Shown piece by piece: positions 18,779 to 28,650 of a stretch of 64,000 nucleotides of DNA (positions within the stretch are counted from its first letter, which is position 1; every line of letters starts with the position of its first letter). The stretch covers positions 127,346,521-127,410,520 of the forward strand of contig NC_064621.1 in NCBI RefSeq assembly GCF_023898315.1, in the 5' to 3' direction. The position numbers and the translations under genes are program-made. A model generated the notes under the pieces. It was given only the letters and a program-made list of their open reading frames with translations, searched no databases and was not told where the DNA came from. The stretch is from Schistocerca nitens (lineage: Eukaryota; Arthropoda; Insecta; Orthoptera; Acrididae).

Positions 18779-21037
18779 CTACCAGCTGCGTGGAGGGTCG
18801 CGTAGGGCACTCCCTAAGTAATTAGAAAAATACTGTCTGTATTTTGGGTTCCGTACGATCTTGCAATGACGTTCTTGTAGGTAGTTCCAAAAGTCTAATA
18901 CATCTTTAGGTCCATCGTGAAATAAGTAGTGTACCGCATGCGCACGGATCCACGTGACAGCGTTGGTCTTGGAGCGCGGGAAATACTGTTGATCCGGAAA
19001 TAGTAGAAACCGAGGTGTAATGTGTTCCGGAGTCACTCGTAGAAAATACGACAAAATTTGACGCACCAAGCGCCATACGTCTTCTGCCGCGCCACATGTG
19101 AGACGGTGTTCGTCCGTGTCTGGTATCCCGCAGTCTACGCAGAGAGGCGATTCCGCCATGTTTATCTTGTGGAGGCGTGATCGGGTGATCTGTTTACCAT
19201 TGACTGTGATGTACCATGTGGATCGGACGGCTGTGTCCAGTGGAATCGCGTAAATCGTCTTCCACACCACCTTCCAATTAACCTGAGGGCTTTTGTTCTC
19301 CACGATGTTTGGTAGGCGCCTCTGCTGTAGGACATGATATATATCCCGCGCCGACGCCTGTTTCGTCGGTGGTACTGCGATACGGACATATCTGTGTTCA
19401 ATGTAAAAGTTCCCGAAATAGTAGAAGGGTGGGGGTATGTCTTGCGTCGTCAGTGGGGGCATAAGGGAGGGCGGAGCTAAGGACTCCAACAGCAAACTTG
19501 TCAAACTTTCCGGGTGGTGGCGCCACAGCTTGATGTGTGAGCTGACATACAGGGCCACAGCTCTGTCGTGGACATGGACTAGACCAAGACCTCCCCTTTC
19601 TGGGGGAAGTGTCAGTGACTCATAACTGACTTTGAAGAGCATGCCTGTACTGACGTAGGCTCCGAATGCCGCTAATAGACGTCGAGCCATCAGTAATGGT
19701 ATTGGGAGAACACGCGCTATGTGTGGAAGGCGCGATGCGAGGTAAACATTGACGAAGTGTGTCCTTTGGAGAATGTCGAGGGTCCGCAGACGAAGGTTGA
19801 AGATCTGGACCCGAATTTGTTGTAATAAGCGGCGGTAGTTAAGAGCCGCGGCGCGCCGTATGTCGTCGTGAAACTCTATTCCGAGACATTTGATAGTGCC
19901 ACGAAGCTGTAGGGGTTCGACACACGGTGGGGTCAACCCGTCTCCTATGGCCATGGCGACCGATTTGGCGACGTTGAGACAGCTGCCGGAAGCCACGCCG
20001 TACGTGGTAATCCATTCTAGTGCTCTGTTGACATCGTCGCGATTGCGGAACACGAGAACCAGGTCGTCTGCATATGCTGTACAGCGAAATGTGACGTCAC
20101 GTAGGGTAAGACCGGTGAGGCGTTGACGGAGACCACAGAGGAGCGGTTCCAGTGCCAGAGCATATAGTAACGTCGACAAGGGGCAGCCTTGACGGACGGA
20201 GCGGAAAATCGGGAGGGACTGCGAGAGACGCCCGTTAACGAGCACTTTGGAAGTCGCCCCTCGGAGTAGGCGCATCACGACGTCTGTGGATTGCTGTGGG
20301 TACTGCATCTGCTGGAGAACGGACGTTAGGTACGCGTGATCCACTCGATCAAAAGCTTGGCTAAAATCTAGTGATGACAGCGCTCCCGGGATGCGGCGTG
20401 CCCTGGCTAGGGCTATTAAGTCACGGTATCGACACAGTGCTGTGTGGATGTTGTTGATACCCCCTAGGGAAGTCTGATCTGACGAGATGACGTAAGGTAG
20501 GGTCGGTCGTAGACAGTTTGCTAATAGTCTGGTGAATATCTTCATGTCGCAGTTGACGAGTGTTAGCGGGCGGTAATCTTGTATTCGAGCCCCACCTTTA
20601 GGCTTGTGAACCGGTATAATTATTCCTTCTACGAAGGTCGCAGGGAGCGGCACCGCAGGGGACATAAGTTCCCGACAGATGTCTGTTAACTTGGGAGCCA
20701 GTAAATACTGGAAAGTTCTATAAAACTCCACAGGGAGCCCGTCGGGGCCAGGAGACTTATTCGCCGCTCCTTTACCGATGGCGTCGATAACTTCGTCTTC
20801 CGTAATGTCGTTCAATAATTCAGTTTGTAAATCCTGTGGGACAATGCCGTAAACCAGTTGTGAGACTGTTGTCACCGTCGTCGGGTCGGAACATTGAGCA
20901 GAATAAAGTCGTGCGTAATGGTCGAAGAAGGCTGCAGCAATATCGCGTTGTGTGGTGTGATGATGGCCGTCCTCAGTGGTGATGGCATGTATCAGCGCCC
21001 GTCTTCGCAGTGTACGTTCTCGGATGACGTGGTACAT
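18779..21037 (-). CDS. LINE ORF2, reverse transcriptase part
   Basis: 752 open codons. Motifs in order: SPGPDGLPVEFYR (about residue 95), GIIIPVHKPKGG, DYRPLTLVNCDMKI, ALSSLDFSQAFDRVDHAYL (catalytic Asp, about 235), RSVRQGCPLSTLLYALALEP (about 290) and TAYADDLVLVF (catalytic Asp pair, about 325). Near residue 630, CVDCGIPDTDEHRLTCG forms the zinc-knuckle-like C-terminal site of L1/Tx1-type ORF2s. It is in the same frame as the endonuclease, split only by TAA at 21092-21094. The catalytic residues are intact. GQTSLGG lost the usual QxGF form (DQTSLGGINNIHTAL), which is a family variant or a substitution. Confidence 0.85.
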   Translation of the reverse strand: MYHVIRERTLRRRALIHAITTEDGHHHTTQRDIAAAFFDHYARLYSAQCSDPTTVTTVSQLVYGIVPQDLQTELLNDITEDEVIDAIGKGAANKSPGPDGLPVEFYRTFQYLLAPKLTDICRELMSPAVPLPATFVEGIIIPVHKPKGGARIQDYRPLTLVNCDMKIFTRLLANCLRPTLPYVISSDQTSLGGINNIHTALCRYRDLIALARARRIPGALSSLDFSQAFDRVDHAYLTSVLQQMQYPQQSTDVVMRLLRGATSKVLVNGRLSQSLPIFRSVRQGCPLSTLLYALALEPLLCGLRQRLTGLTLRDVTFRCTAYADDLVLVFRNRDDVNRALEWITTYGVASGSCLNVAKSVAMAIGDGLTPPCVEPLQLRGTIKCLGIEFHDDIRRAAALNYRRLLQQIRVQIFNLRLRTLDILQRTHFVNVYLASRLPHIARVLPIPLLMARRLLAAFGAYVSTGMLFKVSYESLTLPPERGGLGLVHVHDRAVALYVSSHIKLWRHHPESLTSLLLESLAPPSLMPPLTTQDIPPPFYYFGNFYIEHRYVRIAVPPTKQASARDIYHVLQQRRLPNIVENKSPQVNWKVVWKTIYAIPLDTAVRSTWYITVNGKQITRSRLHKINMAESPLCVDCGIPDTDEHRLTCGAAEDVWRLVRQILSYFLRVTPEHITPRFLLFPDQQYFPRSKTNAVTWIRAHAVHYLFHDGPKDVLDFWNYLQERHCKIVRNPKYRQYFSNYLGSALRDPPRSW

Positions 21038-21091
21038 GGTGGGTCGTTCCGTTGCGAGTGTGTCTTGTGTCCGCGCTCGGACGATCGTCCC

Positions 21092-22093
21092 TTAGAGGTG
21101 TCGGCGCATATGGGCTACGATCTGTGCTTTCGCACGCTGAACTGTCAGCTGTCGTTCCGGTGTGGGTGGCAAGGAGGCGCATTCGCGAAGGACGGTGAAA
21201 TAAAAATCAAGGGTCTGCCGCCTCCAAGCAGCAGTCTCACGACCATACGTAATAAAGGTTCGCCGTAGGGCCGGCTTGGCGCAGGTTAACCACCAACTAA
21301 TCGACGTAGGATACGTTGGGAGGCGGCGGACGCACAAACTCCACGTGTCTTCGATGGCGCGTCGACAATCCGGAGAAGCGAGATGAGCAAGGTTTAATTT
21401 CCAGGGATGTCGGCTGCGCCACACCCGTTGGCGACGAAGGGTGACAGCACATATATAGGCCTCGTGATCAGAAAAGGCTACTGGCCACACCTCCGTGTCA
21501 CTCACCGTTGCCGCGAGAGAACGGGAGACGTAAATCCTATCGAGGCGACTAGACGAGTGACTCGTGAAATGGGTGTATCCCGGTCTATTTCCTCGGACAT
21601 GTTCCCATGTATCTACTAGCTGGAGATCGCCGATGAGTGTCCCAAGTTCGGGGCACGGTGAATGGCGTGGCAGCTGATCTTTAGGTGCTTGGGTGCAATT
21701 GAAATCGCCCCCTAATATCAAGTCATCGTGCCTGCCCTGAAAAAGCGGTGCTATTCCTTCTGCGAAAAAGAGCGATCGGTCACGACGGCGATTCGTTCCG
21801 GAAGGGGCGTACACATTGATAAACCGGACGCCTTGCACCGTTACGGCCATTCCTCTAGCGTCGGGGAGATATCGGACTTCGTCTGCCTCGAGGCCCTCTC
21901 TGAGGAGGATGGCGACTCCACTGTTAGTTGGCGAGGCGTGGGACACATGAGCCGTATAACCATACATACCCGGGAAATCGGCGACGAAGACTTCTTGGAG
22001 AAAGACAATGTCAACGTCTGCTGCATTGAGCATGTCTTGGAGCAGCGACAACTTCGTACGTGTCCGAATGGTGTTAATGTTGATGGTCATCAA
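21092..22093 (-). CDS. LINE ORF2, APE endonuclease part
   Basis: 333 codons from MMTININTIRTRTK. APE/exonuclease-endonuclease-phosphatase motifs: INTIRTRTKL (motif with Asn), DIVFLQEVFVAD (catalytic Glu), FINVYAPSGTNRRRDR (Tyr-Ala-Pro), LILGGDFNCTQ (Asp/Asn), SSSRLDRIYVS and VAFSDHEAYICAV (Ser-Asp-His). All expected catalytic residues are visible. The frame ends at TAA 21092-21094, and 18 codons later the RT piece opens in the same frame, so the stop is a single nonsense change or a base error. It acts in target-primed reverse transcription. Confidence 0.85.
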   Translation of the reverse strand: MMTININTIRTRTKLSLLQDMLNAADVDIVFLQEVFVADFPGMYGYTAHVSHASPTNSGVAILLREGLEADEVRYLPDARGMAVTVQGVRFINVYAPSGTNRRRDRSLFFAEGIAPLFQGRHDDLILGGDFNCTQAPKDQLPRHSPCPELGTLIGDLQLVDTWEHVRGNRPGYTHFTSHSSSRLDRIYVSRSLAATVSDTEVWPVAFSDHEAYICAVTLRRQRVWRSRHPWKLNLAHLASPDCRRAIEDTWSLCVRRLPTYPTSISWWLTCAKPALRRTFITYGRETAAWRRQTLDFYFTVLRECASLPPTPERQLTVQRAKAQIVAHMRRHL

Positions 22094-22197
22094 GCGATAG
22101 GTTTGTAGATCGTCTCCTGCGGTGGGGGCTGCCGTCAGTGTCGCCGTAAAAGGCGGGGCCCGTGATCTGCTGGCCGCGTCCGCGCCGTCATCTGTTG

Positions 22198-22989
22198 CTA
22201 CTCGGGAGGGGCCGAGGTGTGGGAGGAGAGACCCCTCTCCTCATCCACCTCAGCGGCCGTAGAATCGTCTTCAATGTCATCCGCCCAAGGTCCGTAAGTT
22301 AACGGTGACTGCGGTAGAACACTTGTGGGTTGAGTGACTAAGGGTAAATCCGCAGTTGTTTCCGGTTGTGTACCAACGGCGGGCGCTGTGCTGGCCATCC
22401 GTTTGTCCGAGAGAGCGGAATCAGACAAAGTGACAGGTGAGGGCGATCTCGTGTCATCCATTTTCCTCGTCGTTTCGTCGGCCGTCCGGTCGTCAACTGG
22501 AGAAGACGTCCGCTGGAGGCAATCGTCTGAGGGTGTGCGACGTCGCTTTTTATGTTTTCTCGGCGACCTTTGTTTGCGGACGTGGGTTTCTGTGTCCGAA
22601 AGAGTTTGTGGTTCCCGTATAGCATCCCCCTCAGGGAGGAGGGCAGAGGTCGGTACAACCCTAGCGTCGAGTTCCATTCTCTCGTACGAATCTTCATGTG
22701 GAGTCGATGGCCGGCGTTCTTCAACCCTTGCAGACACCGTAATGGTGTTGGTCAATCCAGGACCGGCGACAGGTGCGCATTCTAACGCTTCCTGTCTGCC
22801 GGGGGGGTTGTCGTCTGTCACGGCGGTCGATCGTGTCACCTCTGCGTAATTGAGGGGGAGGGCCGTGAGCGTAGGAGGTGGTGTCGTGTCATGCAATGGA
22901 AGTTGTGTAACCCGACGTTGAATACACGCCGAGCGCACATGACCCTCCTGGCCGCAACCAGAACAAGTACGAGGTTGGCCGTCGTACAT
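22198..22989 (-). CDS. LINE ORF1, C-terminal part with CCHC knuckle
   Basis: 263 codons. Near the start, RTCSGCGQEGHVRSACIQR is a CCHC zinc knuckle (C-x2-C-x4-H-x4-C), the nucleic-acid-binding motif of LINE ORF1/gag-like proteins. The remainder is low complexity, rich in Ser, Thr, Pro and Asp, with a basic patch (RKQRSPRKHKKRRRTPS) that could be a nuclear localisation signal. It is offset by a frame change from the N-terminal piece that ends at 22992. Together they would form one ORF1 of normal order. Overlapping frames on the other strand are shadows. Confidence 0.75.
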   Translation of the reverse strand: MYDGQPRTCSGCGQEGHVRSACIQRRVTQLPLHDTTPPPTLTALPLNYAEVTRSTAVTDDNPPGRQEALECAPVAGPGLTNTITVSARVEERRPSTPHEDSYERMELDARVVPTSALLPEGDAIREPQTLSDTETHVRKQRSPRKHKKRRRTPSDDCLQRTSSPVDDRTADETTRKMDDTRSPSPVTLSDSALSDKRMASTAPAVGTQPETTADLPLVTQPTSVLPQSPLTYGPWADDIEDDSTAAEVDEERGLSSHTSAPPE

Positions 22990-22991
22990 TA

Positions 22992-23474
22992 TTATTGCTC
23001 GACTAAGTAGGACGGCACATGTTTCTTTAATTCAATTTTCACTTGTCGGACGCCGTTGAGGACTTGATACGTCTCGAAGGTGTTCCATTTTTCGGCCACG
23101 TGGCTAATTACCGTCCCATAAGGGCGGAAAGCTGAGGTGACGACGTCCGGTGGTACTTCGAAAGGGAGTTCGAAGACTCTTAGTGTGCGTAATCCTAGTC
23201 CAGCATGGTCAACAGTAACTTCTCCGATGTGACCATCGGAGTGTTTGAACTTGAGAGTGTTCGCGCATTTGTTCACAACTGCGTGACATAACTCGTCATC
23301 GATCATCTTGACGTAAACGACGCTCCTTGTGATGGATAGGTGGATACCGATGATGTGCTGTGTTGGGATTTGAACTTCGTCACGGATGAATCGTTCTACT
23401 TCAAAGGCTCGTGGTCGTGCGTAGTCGGGCTGGAAGCTGATCTTGATGGTAGCTTTTCTATACGAATGAGCCAT
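22992..23474 (-). CDS. LINE ORF1, N-terminal part
   Basis: 160 codons beginning MAHSYRKATIKISFQPDY. No catalytic domain. The sequence resembles the RRM-like region that precedes the zinc knuckle in many ORF1 proteins (VYVKMIDDELCHAVV, VTVDHAGLGLRTLRVF, FELPFEVPPDVV). The end KIELKKHVPSYLVEQ meets the zinc-knuckle part immediately, but in another frame, so one short insertion or deletion separates them near 22990. Function inferred from position and the CCHC neighbour. Confidence 0.7.
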   Translation of the reverse strand: MAHSYRKATIKISFQPDYARPRAFEVERFIRDEVQIPTQHIIGIHLSITRSVVYVKMIDDELCHAVVNKCANTLKFKHSDGHIGEVTVDHAGLGLRTLRVFELPFEVPPDVVTSAFRPYGTVISHVAEKWNTFETYQVLNGVRQVKIELKKHVPSYLVEQ

Positions 23475-23543
23475 GGCGACTCAGTGTTAACGGACGCGAG
23501 TATTAGCTGCGGCGAGGAAGTAAACACACTACGCGCGCTCGCG

Positions 23544-23580
23544 ACTCTGCGGACGGGACCGCGACTCTGCGGACGGGACG
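23544..23580. repeat. 19-bp tandem duplication
   Basis: GCGACTCTGCGGACGGGAC appears twice in a row with CpG-rich flanks in the LINE 5' region. It could be part of a promoter array or a replication slip. Confidence 0.7.
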
Positions 23581-23599
23581 TAAACAAGACGTCCTCGCC

Positions 23600-24265
23600 G
23601 CTCACCGGCCGAAAGCAGACTGAAACCTTTAGACCACGGCCCAACACTACAATAGCAAATACTCCTACACTGCAAATCAGCCACAGACTCCACATGGCAC
23701 AGTCAGTGATTTTCATACAGAGCGCTACGTCACGTTACCAACATAAAGCCCTCAGGAGCCTACTTACAACTTCTTATTGTTACTCTTATTGGTCTGCGCT
23801 TGTTAACGCTGTTTCAAATAACATAAAAAACTTAATGTAAAAAATTTCTCTAAGGCTACAGAGAATTTAATGCTTTGTTAAAGTGGTTCTGTATAATTTG
23901 TTTCTACCTACTTAGAAGAATATAATTTTTGTAACGCAAATGTCAAAAAATGAGTAAATAAATAAATAAAATAACATAAATAAATAACTTCGTAGGTGGC
24001 TTGCAACAAAAATCAGTTTCATGAATTTGCGATGCTGTTCTTTCGGACGCATTCGAAAGAACGGACACAACGCACTCATATAACTGATAGCTGGACAATG
24101 GATCCACTATTTTCAGTGCGGATGCAAAAAAATGTCCGACCTCCTGTGGGAATCTCAGAGTAGTGAACCAGGAGTAAAACGGAAAGCGCTGCTGATAGGT
24201 GGCGCTCGGTGGGAACGTGAATGCGCCGTAAGGCGTCCCCAGATAGTCCGCGGAGTTGCGATAAC
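23600..24265. other. no recognised gene
   Basis: Sequence between the LINE 5' end and the next SINE. AT-rich with an (AAAT)n-like patch near 23950-23990. Nothing with a domain is seen. Confidence 0.4.
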
Positions 24266-24430
24266 GCTTTGTCCCGGATGGCACTGGTTAGCGCACCTGC
24301 CTGGTAAGCAGGAGATTCCGGGTTCGAATTCCTGTCCGGTACACATTTCGCTCGTCACCGCTAATTCGGGGTAGTGGCCCGCGACAGCCGGCAGCGGTGA
24401 TCCCCTTCAATTAAAAAAAAAACAAAATCT
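24265..24430 (+). mobile_element. tRNA-Thr-like SINE with A-rich tail
   Basis: A tRNA-like stretch 24271-24346: A box TGGCACTGGTTAGCGCACC, anticodon stem CCTGC/GCAGG with GGT in the loop, B box GGGTTCGAATTCC. It is followed by about 60 bases and an A-rich end near 24411-24425. The acceptor stem is imperfect (GTCCCGG with CCGGTAC), and a tail follows where a tRNA gene would have a T-run terminator, so it is SINE-like. No target duplication found. Confidence 0.6.
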
Positions 24431-24460
24431 GTTCAACATGAAGTGTTTCCCATGCTTGGA

Positions 24461-24624
24461 CGGTTCTAGGCGATCGCTACGGTCGCAGGTTCGAATCCTG
24501 CCTCGGGCATGGATGTTTGTGATGTCCTTAGGTTAGTTAGGTTTAAGTAGTTCTAAGTTCTAGGGGACTGATGACCTCAGATGTTAAGTCCCATAGTGCT
24601 CAGAGCCATTTGAAACATTTTGAA
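24461..24624 (+). mobile_element. tRNA-derived SINE, family A, 5'-truncated
   Basis: Begins directly at CGGTTCTAGGCG, lacks the first ~20 bases of the head and part of the anticodon arm, and keeps the B box and full tail. A perfect 12-bp target duplication CCCATGCTTGGA flanks it (24449-24460, 24625-24636), so the truncation happened at insertion. Confidence 0.93.
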
Positions 24625-24678
24625 CCCATGCTTGGAAATGCAAATAATTAACGATGTAAGCCCACTTCATTTTGTGTA

Positions 24679-25425
24679 CAGGGTGTCCCAAAAAATACCG
24701 ACAAGCTTAGAATGATGTGCAGAACGGCAAACTGATCGGTTTTCAAGCAGGAACTCACATACGGAAACATACCGCTTGGTCGCTGCACAATGTTGAAGTC
24801 TGTAATTGAACGGTTGTGATGAATTGTTCTGATTCGTTTTGGTGTCTGAAAACGTAACGTATGCAACCCTTTAGCCATCTGTTACCTGCAGAAGGGTGAC
24901 CTGAACCAAATAACATTCCTGCACATTCGCTACATTCCTCCTTCAGCCCTTGGACGCATCCTAGTGCGGACTTTGCGTGTTTTGCCAATACAGTAACGTA
25001 GTTGACAACAGTGCGAAAGCCGGCCGCGGTGGCCGTGCGGTTAGGGCGCTTCAGTCCGGAACAGCGTGACTGCTACGGTCGCAGGTTCGAATCCTGCCTC
25101 GGGCATGGATGTGTGTGATGTCCTTAGCGTAGTTAGGTTTAACTAGTTCTAAGTTCTAGGGGACTGATGACCTCAGATGTTAAGTCCCATAGTGCTCAGA
25201 GCCATTTGATTTGAACAGTGCGACATGTATCAGTAGACAGCTGCGGAAATGACCGACATGGTGTTTGCATACGGCGGAGTGGACTGCAGTGGGAGAGCTG
25301 CTACAAGATTGTACGTGCAACGTTTTCCAGAAAGACGTTCTGCACATCATTTCATTTTCACAGCTGTCGAGAGACAGCTCAGAGAACCCGGAAAGCTGCA
25401 CATAGGTATTTATGCATGAGATGTG
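24679..25425 (+). mobile_element. mariner-like (DUF4817) element, 5' part, with SINE inside
   Basis: Starts at CAGGGTGTCCCAAAAAATAC after a TA, a typical mariner terminal repeat. After a non-coding leader and a SINE insertion, 25240-25425 encodes MVFAYGGVDCSGRAATRLYV and RFPERRSAHHF and VERQLREPGKLHIG, the N-terminal DUF4817/HTH region of the transposase. The catalytic part is not seen downstream, so the element is truncated or decayed beyond about 25430. Confidence 0.7.
25017..25214 (+). mobile_element. tRNA-derived SINE, family A (in mariner)
   Basis: Full-length copy with head GCCGGCCGCGGTGGCCGTGC and the standard tail. Target duplication ACAGTGCGA lies at 25008-25016 and 25215-25223. It interrupts the mariner leader. 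Confidence 0.94.
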
Positions 25426-26395
25426 TTCATTGTAGAATAAAGCAGTAGAACTTCATGCCTAGTACTTTCTAATACTATCCCAAGCTCACTGTTTGTCCTC
25501 TGGTACGTGGCGAAACATGATACAGGCCGTCCACGCTCAGCTTGAAGACTACAGTTGGCGGACGACGACCCAGCAAACACCACTCAGCAGGTGTCACAGG
25601 CGCAACACAGGTAAAAGTGATGTCTGGTGTGTTGCCCATGAAAGCCAGCTCCATCCATACTGTAGGGAAGCAGCCTACTCACGCCGTAGTAAATTCACAT
25701 CAGTCTTTCCATTGTGTGCCAGCCAGTCCGCTGTAACTAGCTCTGACGTCATAAATGTTGCGCAATACTTTTAAAATCAAGTAAATAACCTGAAACAGTT
25801 CTAGCATGTCAGGAGTAATACTAAATTAATATGTGTTGAATATCAGTTCGATAACTTTAACCATTTTCGAAATTTGGACGTTATTCTGTAAAAATCATTG
25901 GCGCAACAGAAAAGAGCTAGAGACTTAAAATGTATATTTAGATTCCTTTTCCATAATAATTTAATAGAAACAGTACTTTGGATCTCACAAATTAAAATTC
26001 TTTTTGAAATTCATAATTTTCTGGTTTTTGTCTTAAAAATTAAGGAAGCAAGATAGATTAAGTAGGCTAATAAATAAGGCTAGCGTGTTTAAATTTAAGT
26101 ATAATGGAGTTCCGCTATAATCATAAAGATGTGAGAAGTTTCAATTGAATAACTATAAATCTATAGCGATAGCGTATCTCCAAAGGGCAAGTTCAGAGCT
26201 CGTCTATTGCGTGTAGTGTAATTAAATTAATTCTCTCGCTCAAAATATTTAACTTAGCCACGTTAAACTTTTATTATGATTACTTACCTGGGTGCTGAAT
26301 GCACATTTAAATTGAGAGCTTCATCGGCCATCAGCAAAAGAAGCTATGATTTATTCAATAACTTAATGTGGTGCATTACTAGCCCAGCGGCTAGT
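25426..26395. other. no recognised gene
   Basis: AT-rich sequence without a supported gene or repeat. 25500-25770 contains short plus-strand frames with no recognised domain. Confidence 0.4.
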
Positions 26396-26590
26396 CGGAA
26401 GAGCCGATTTGATCAGGCGTTGCCTTAGCCGTCCGCACCGCGGCTTTATATATAAGAACGGTGCGCGAGGAAGCAAGGCCCCAGTTCTCTCCAGACGCTG
26501 ACTAGCACACCATCTGTGTCGGGAGTCGCGTCGCGTCGCGTCCGGTCGGTATCATTGCTATAAACAGCCTCGGATGCCGTATTAAGTTAC
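26396..26590 (+). promoter_or_regulatory. promoter-like GC-rich stretch with TATA box
   Basis: GCGGCTTTATATATAAGAAC (TATA at about 26445-26454) is followed 25-35 bases later by CCCCAGTTCTCTCCAGACGC and a GTCGCGTCGCGTCGCGTCC run. It stands out from AT-rich flanks. It could be the U3/R part of a solo terminal repeat or the promoter of an unrecognised gene. No paired repeat or target duplication was found. Confidence 0.35.
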
Positions 26591-26964
26591 TCGGGATATG
26601 CGTAACCATGAAATCATTTTCGAGTGAAGTGTTAATTCTGGGATGACTTTAATTATCGATCTTCAGTTTGCGTATGTCGTATTTTCACGTGCCGCCGCGG
26701 GACAAACATTCTACCATTATTTAGCGTGGCGTTTGATGAACATTATCATCAAATTATGGCGAGCATTCACTTAAACATTTAATTTGGACAGTTATATTTG
26801 CATCAGCGCATTAGACTCTGAACTGCTCTGTTAGTCAGATTGTGTGGATTCTTTGTTTTTCATCTGTGACTTTCAGAATATAGCGAACGTTTTTACACCA
26901 TCATTTTTGATTATGAATGCCAGACAATTTCCTCATTCCTCAGAGCTTTAAGCTGTAACTATGA

Positions 26965-27160
26965 GCCGGCCGGAGTGGCCGTGCGGTTCTGGGCGCTGCA
27001 GTCTGGAACCGAGCGACCGCTGCGGTCGCAGGTTCGAATCCTGCCTCGGGAATGCATGTGTGTGATGTCCTTAGGATAGTTAGGTTTAATTCTAAATTCT
27101 AGGCGACTTATGGCCTCAGAAGTTGAGTCGCATAGTGCTCAGAGCCATTTGAAACATTTT
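26965..27160 (+). mobile_element. tRNA-derived SINE, family A
   Basis: Full-length copy with head GCCGGCCGGAGTGGCCGTGC and a slightly shortened tail. Target duplication TGTAACTATGA(G) is adjacent on both sides (from 26954 and from 27161). Confidence 0.94.
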
Positions 27161-27339
27161 TGTAACTATGAGTGTATTTCTCAGATGAGGTGGGCACTAG
27201 GAATTCTAATTACAGGCTTCACGTTTTGCTAATCACTTTCTGGTTGCCAATATTGTAGTTAGAGAGCCAGTGTTGAGAACGGCAAAAGACAGCATAAATA
27301 ATAGGAACTGCAGTGCTTCTACATTTTAAACAACATAAT

Positions 27340-27600
27340 TCCATCCGCAGCCCCACATATGGTTAAACGGCCGGGAAATGCATCTTTTCTACATCACAAA
27401 ACATAATATAAATAACAACCTTAACTTCCACCAGCCGCCCCACATATGGTGCATCGGCCGAGAAAAACAACCATTTATTTAATAACATTTAATTCCCACC
27501 AGCCGCCCCACAATTGGTTCATTGGCCGGGAAATGCATCTTTGCTACATTACAATTCTACATTATATAAACAATCAAACTACCCGCCGCCCCACAATACC
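27340..27600. repeat. short tandem repeat array, ~67-88 bp unit
   Basis: Four imperfect units start at about 27345, 27435, 27502 and 27583. Each begins GCCGCCCCACA(T/A)(A/T)TGGTT and three contain CGGCCGGGAAATGCATC or a close variant, followed by an AT-rich spacer with ACATTACA and ATAACA phrases. It is a minisatellite-like array in front of a transposase remnant. Confidence 0.7.
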
Positions 27601-28060
27601 ATGTGCAGGAAGTCCATGCACAGTGGTACTTACAACAATTCATACTCCAACCACAATTCCCAAGCTTGGTGCTGTTCACCGATGAATCCACATTTTCTAG
27701 AAACGGCATATTAAACTCGCAAAGCATGAGTGTTTGGGCCGAAAAATCCCCATGGGCAAGTGACTCAAAATCACCAACGCAGGTATGGCATTAATACCTC
27801 GGCTGGGATAATTTGTCACCATATTATTGTGCCATATCTACTGTCAAACAGACTGACAAGACTGCACTACCTCAAATGTGTTCGAGATGTTTTGCCTAAT
27901 CTATTGGATGTAGTGCCGCTAGATGTTTGATGGACATGTGGCTGCAAGACGACGAAGCTCCTGCACTCTTTGATGTCGATGTGTGATATCTCCTCAACGT
28001 CTTGAGAGAGGACAAGTTACTCTCTCACCTAATTTTCGTATACAGAAAATCATTAAAGAT
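27600..28060 (+). pseudogene. mariner-like (DUF4817 type) transposase remnant
   Basis: QFPSLVLFTDESTFSRNGIL (first catalytic Asp) and NSQSMSVWAEKSPWA match the core of the same transposase type as at 790 and 12414. Then, across frame changes, a YLLSNRLT..YL..VLPNLLDVVPLDV-like block and a WLQDDEAPALF remnant of the second Asp block. Ends undefined; decayed. Confidence 0.65.
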
Positions 28061-28456
28061 TTTGTTACAACCCGATGCACCTTGAGCGAGACTCTAGAAA
28101 TTTAACGGCCTAAGCAGATGTTGATGAAGCCTGCTAGGGTGTTAAAGGCATGATGTATTATTATCATTCTTAGCTCATAGAAATGGCATGTTGGGAGTTG
28201 GAAGCAATTGGCGACGAGCTCATCCCTAAGTAAATCTTTTTGGACAGGCCCACAGCCATACAGGGCAGACAACAGAACTATGCCGCAGTACCTGCATTGG
28301 CACCAGCCTATGCCTGGGCTGGGGCAACGGACTGAAGGGACACATCTACACAGTGGAGTCGTAAAACGAGCATTGTGTGCAGAACCACGCGTAATAAAAA
28401 TTCACAAGTTTTCGTGTTCACCAATACTGTAAATCTGCCTGTGACCCACTTCCATC
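28061..28456. other. no recognised feature
   Basis: May contain the eroded 3' part of the preceding transposase, but nothing can be supported. Confidence 0.35.
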
Positions 28457-28650
28457 GCCGGCCGGTGTGGCCGAGCGGTTCTAGGCGCTACAGTCTGGAA
28501 CCGCACGACCGCGACGGTCGCAGGTTCGAATCCTGCCTCGGGCATGGACGTGTGTGATGTCCTTAGGTTAGTTAGGTTTAAGTAGTTCTAAGTTCTAGGG
28601 GACTGATGACCTCAGCAGTTAAGTCCCATAGTGCTCAGAGCCATTTTTTT
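28457..28650 (+). mobile_element. tRNA-derived SINE, family A
   Basis: Head GCCGGCCGGTGTGGCCGAGC, B box GGTTCGAATCC, tail ending at GAGCCATTTTTTT. It lacks the final TTGAA and no target duplication is clear, so the 3' end may have been altered. Confidence 0.9.

Larger units (their letters stand above)
18660..23480 (-). mobile_element. nearly complete non-LTR retrotransposon (ORF1 + ORF2)
   Basis: A minus-strand LINE with an ORF1 of gag-like type (23474-22198) and an ORF2 with APE endonuclease and RT (22093-18779). ORF2 is 1105 codons with a single in-frame stop between endonuclease and RT, so this is one of the youngest LINEs here. RT and C-terminal CCHC features look L1/Tx1-like, but I do not assign a clade firmly. 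The 5' untranslated part near 23540-23580 has a 19-bp tandem duplication (GCGACTCTGCGGACGGGAC). The 3' end near 18660 is not sharply defined. Confidence 0.85.

Noticed and set aside
20894-21268. Plus-strand frames across the LINE (also 22334-22849 and 19437-20126)
   Set aside because: They lie opposite well-supported LINE coding sequence and show no domain.
27340-27600. CRISPR-like array
   Set aside because: Eukaryotic context, unequal units and similar spacers; a minisatellite explains it.
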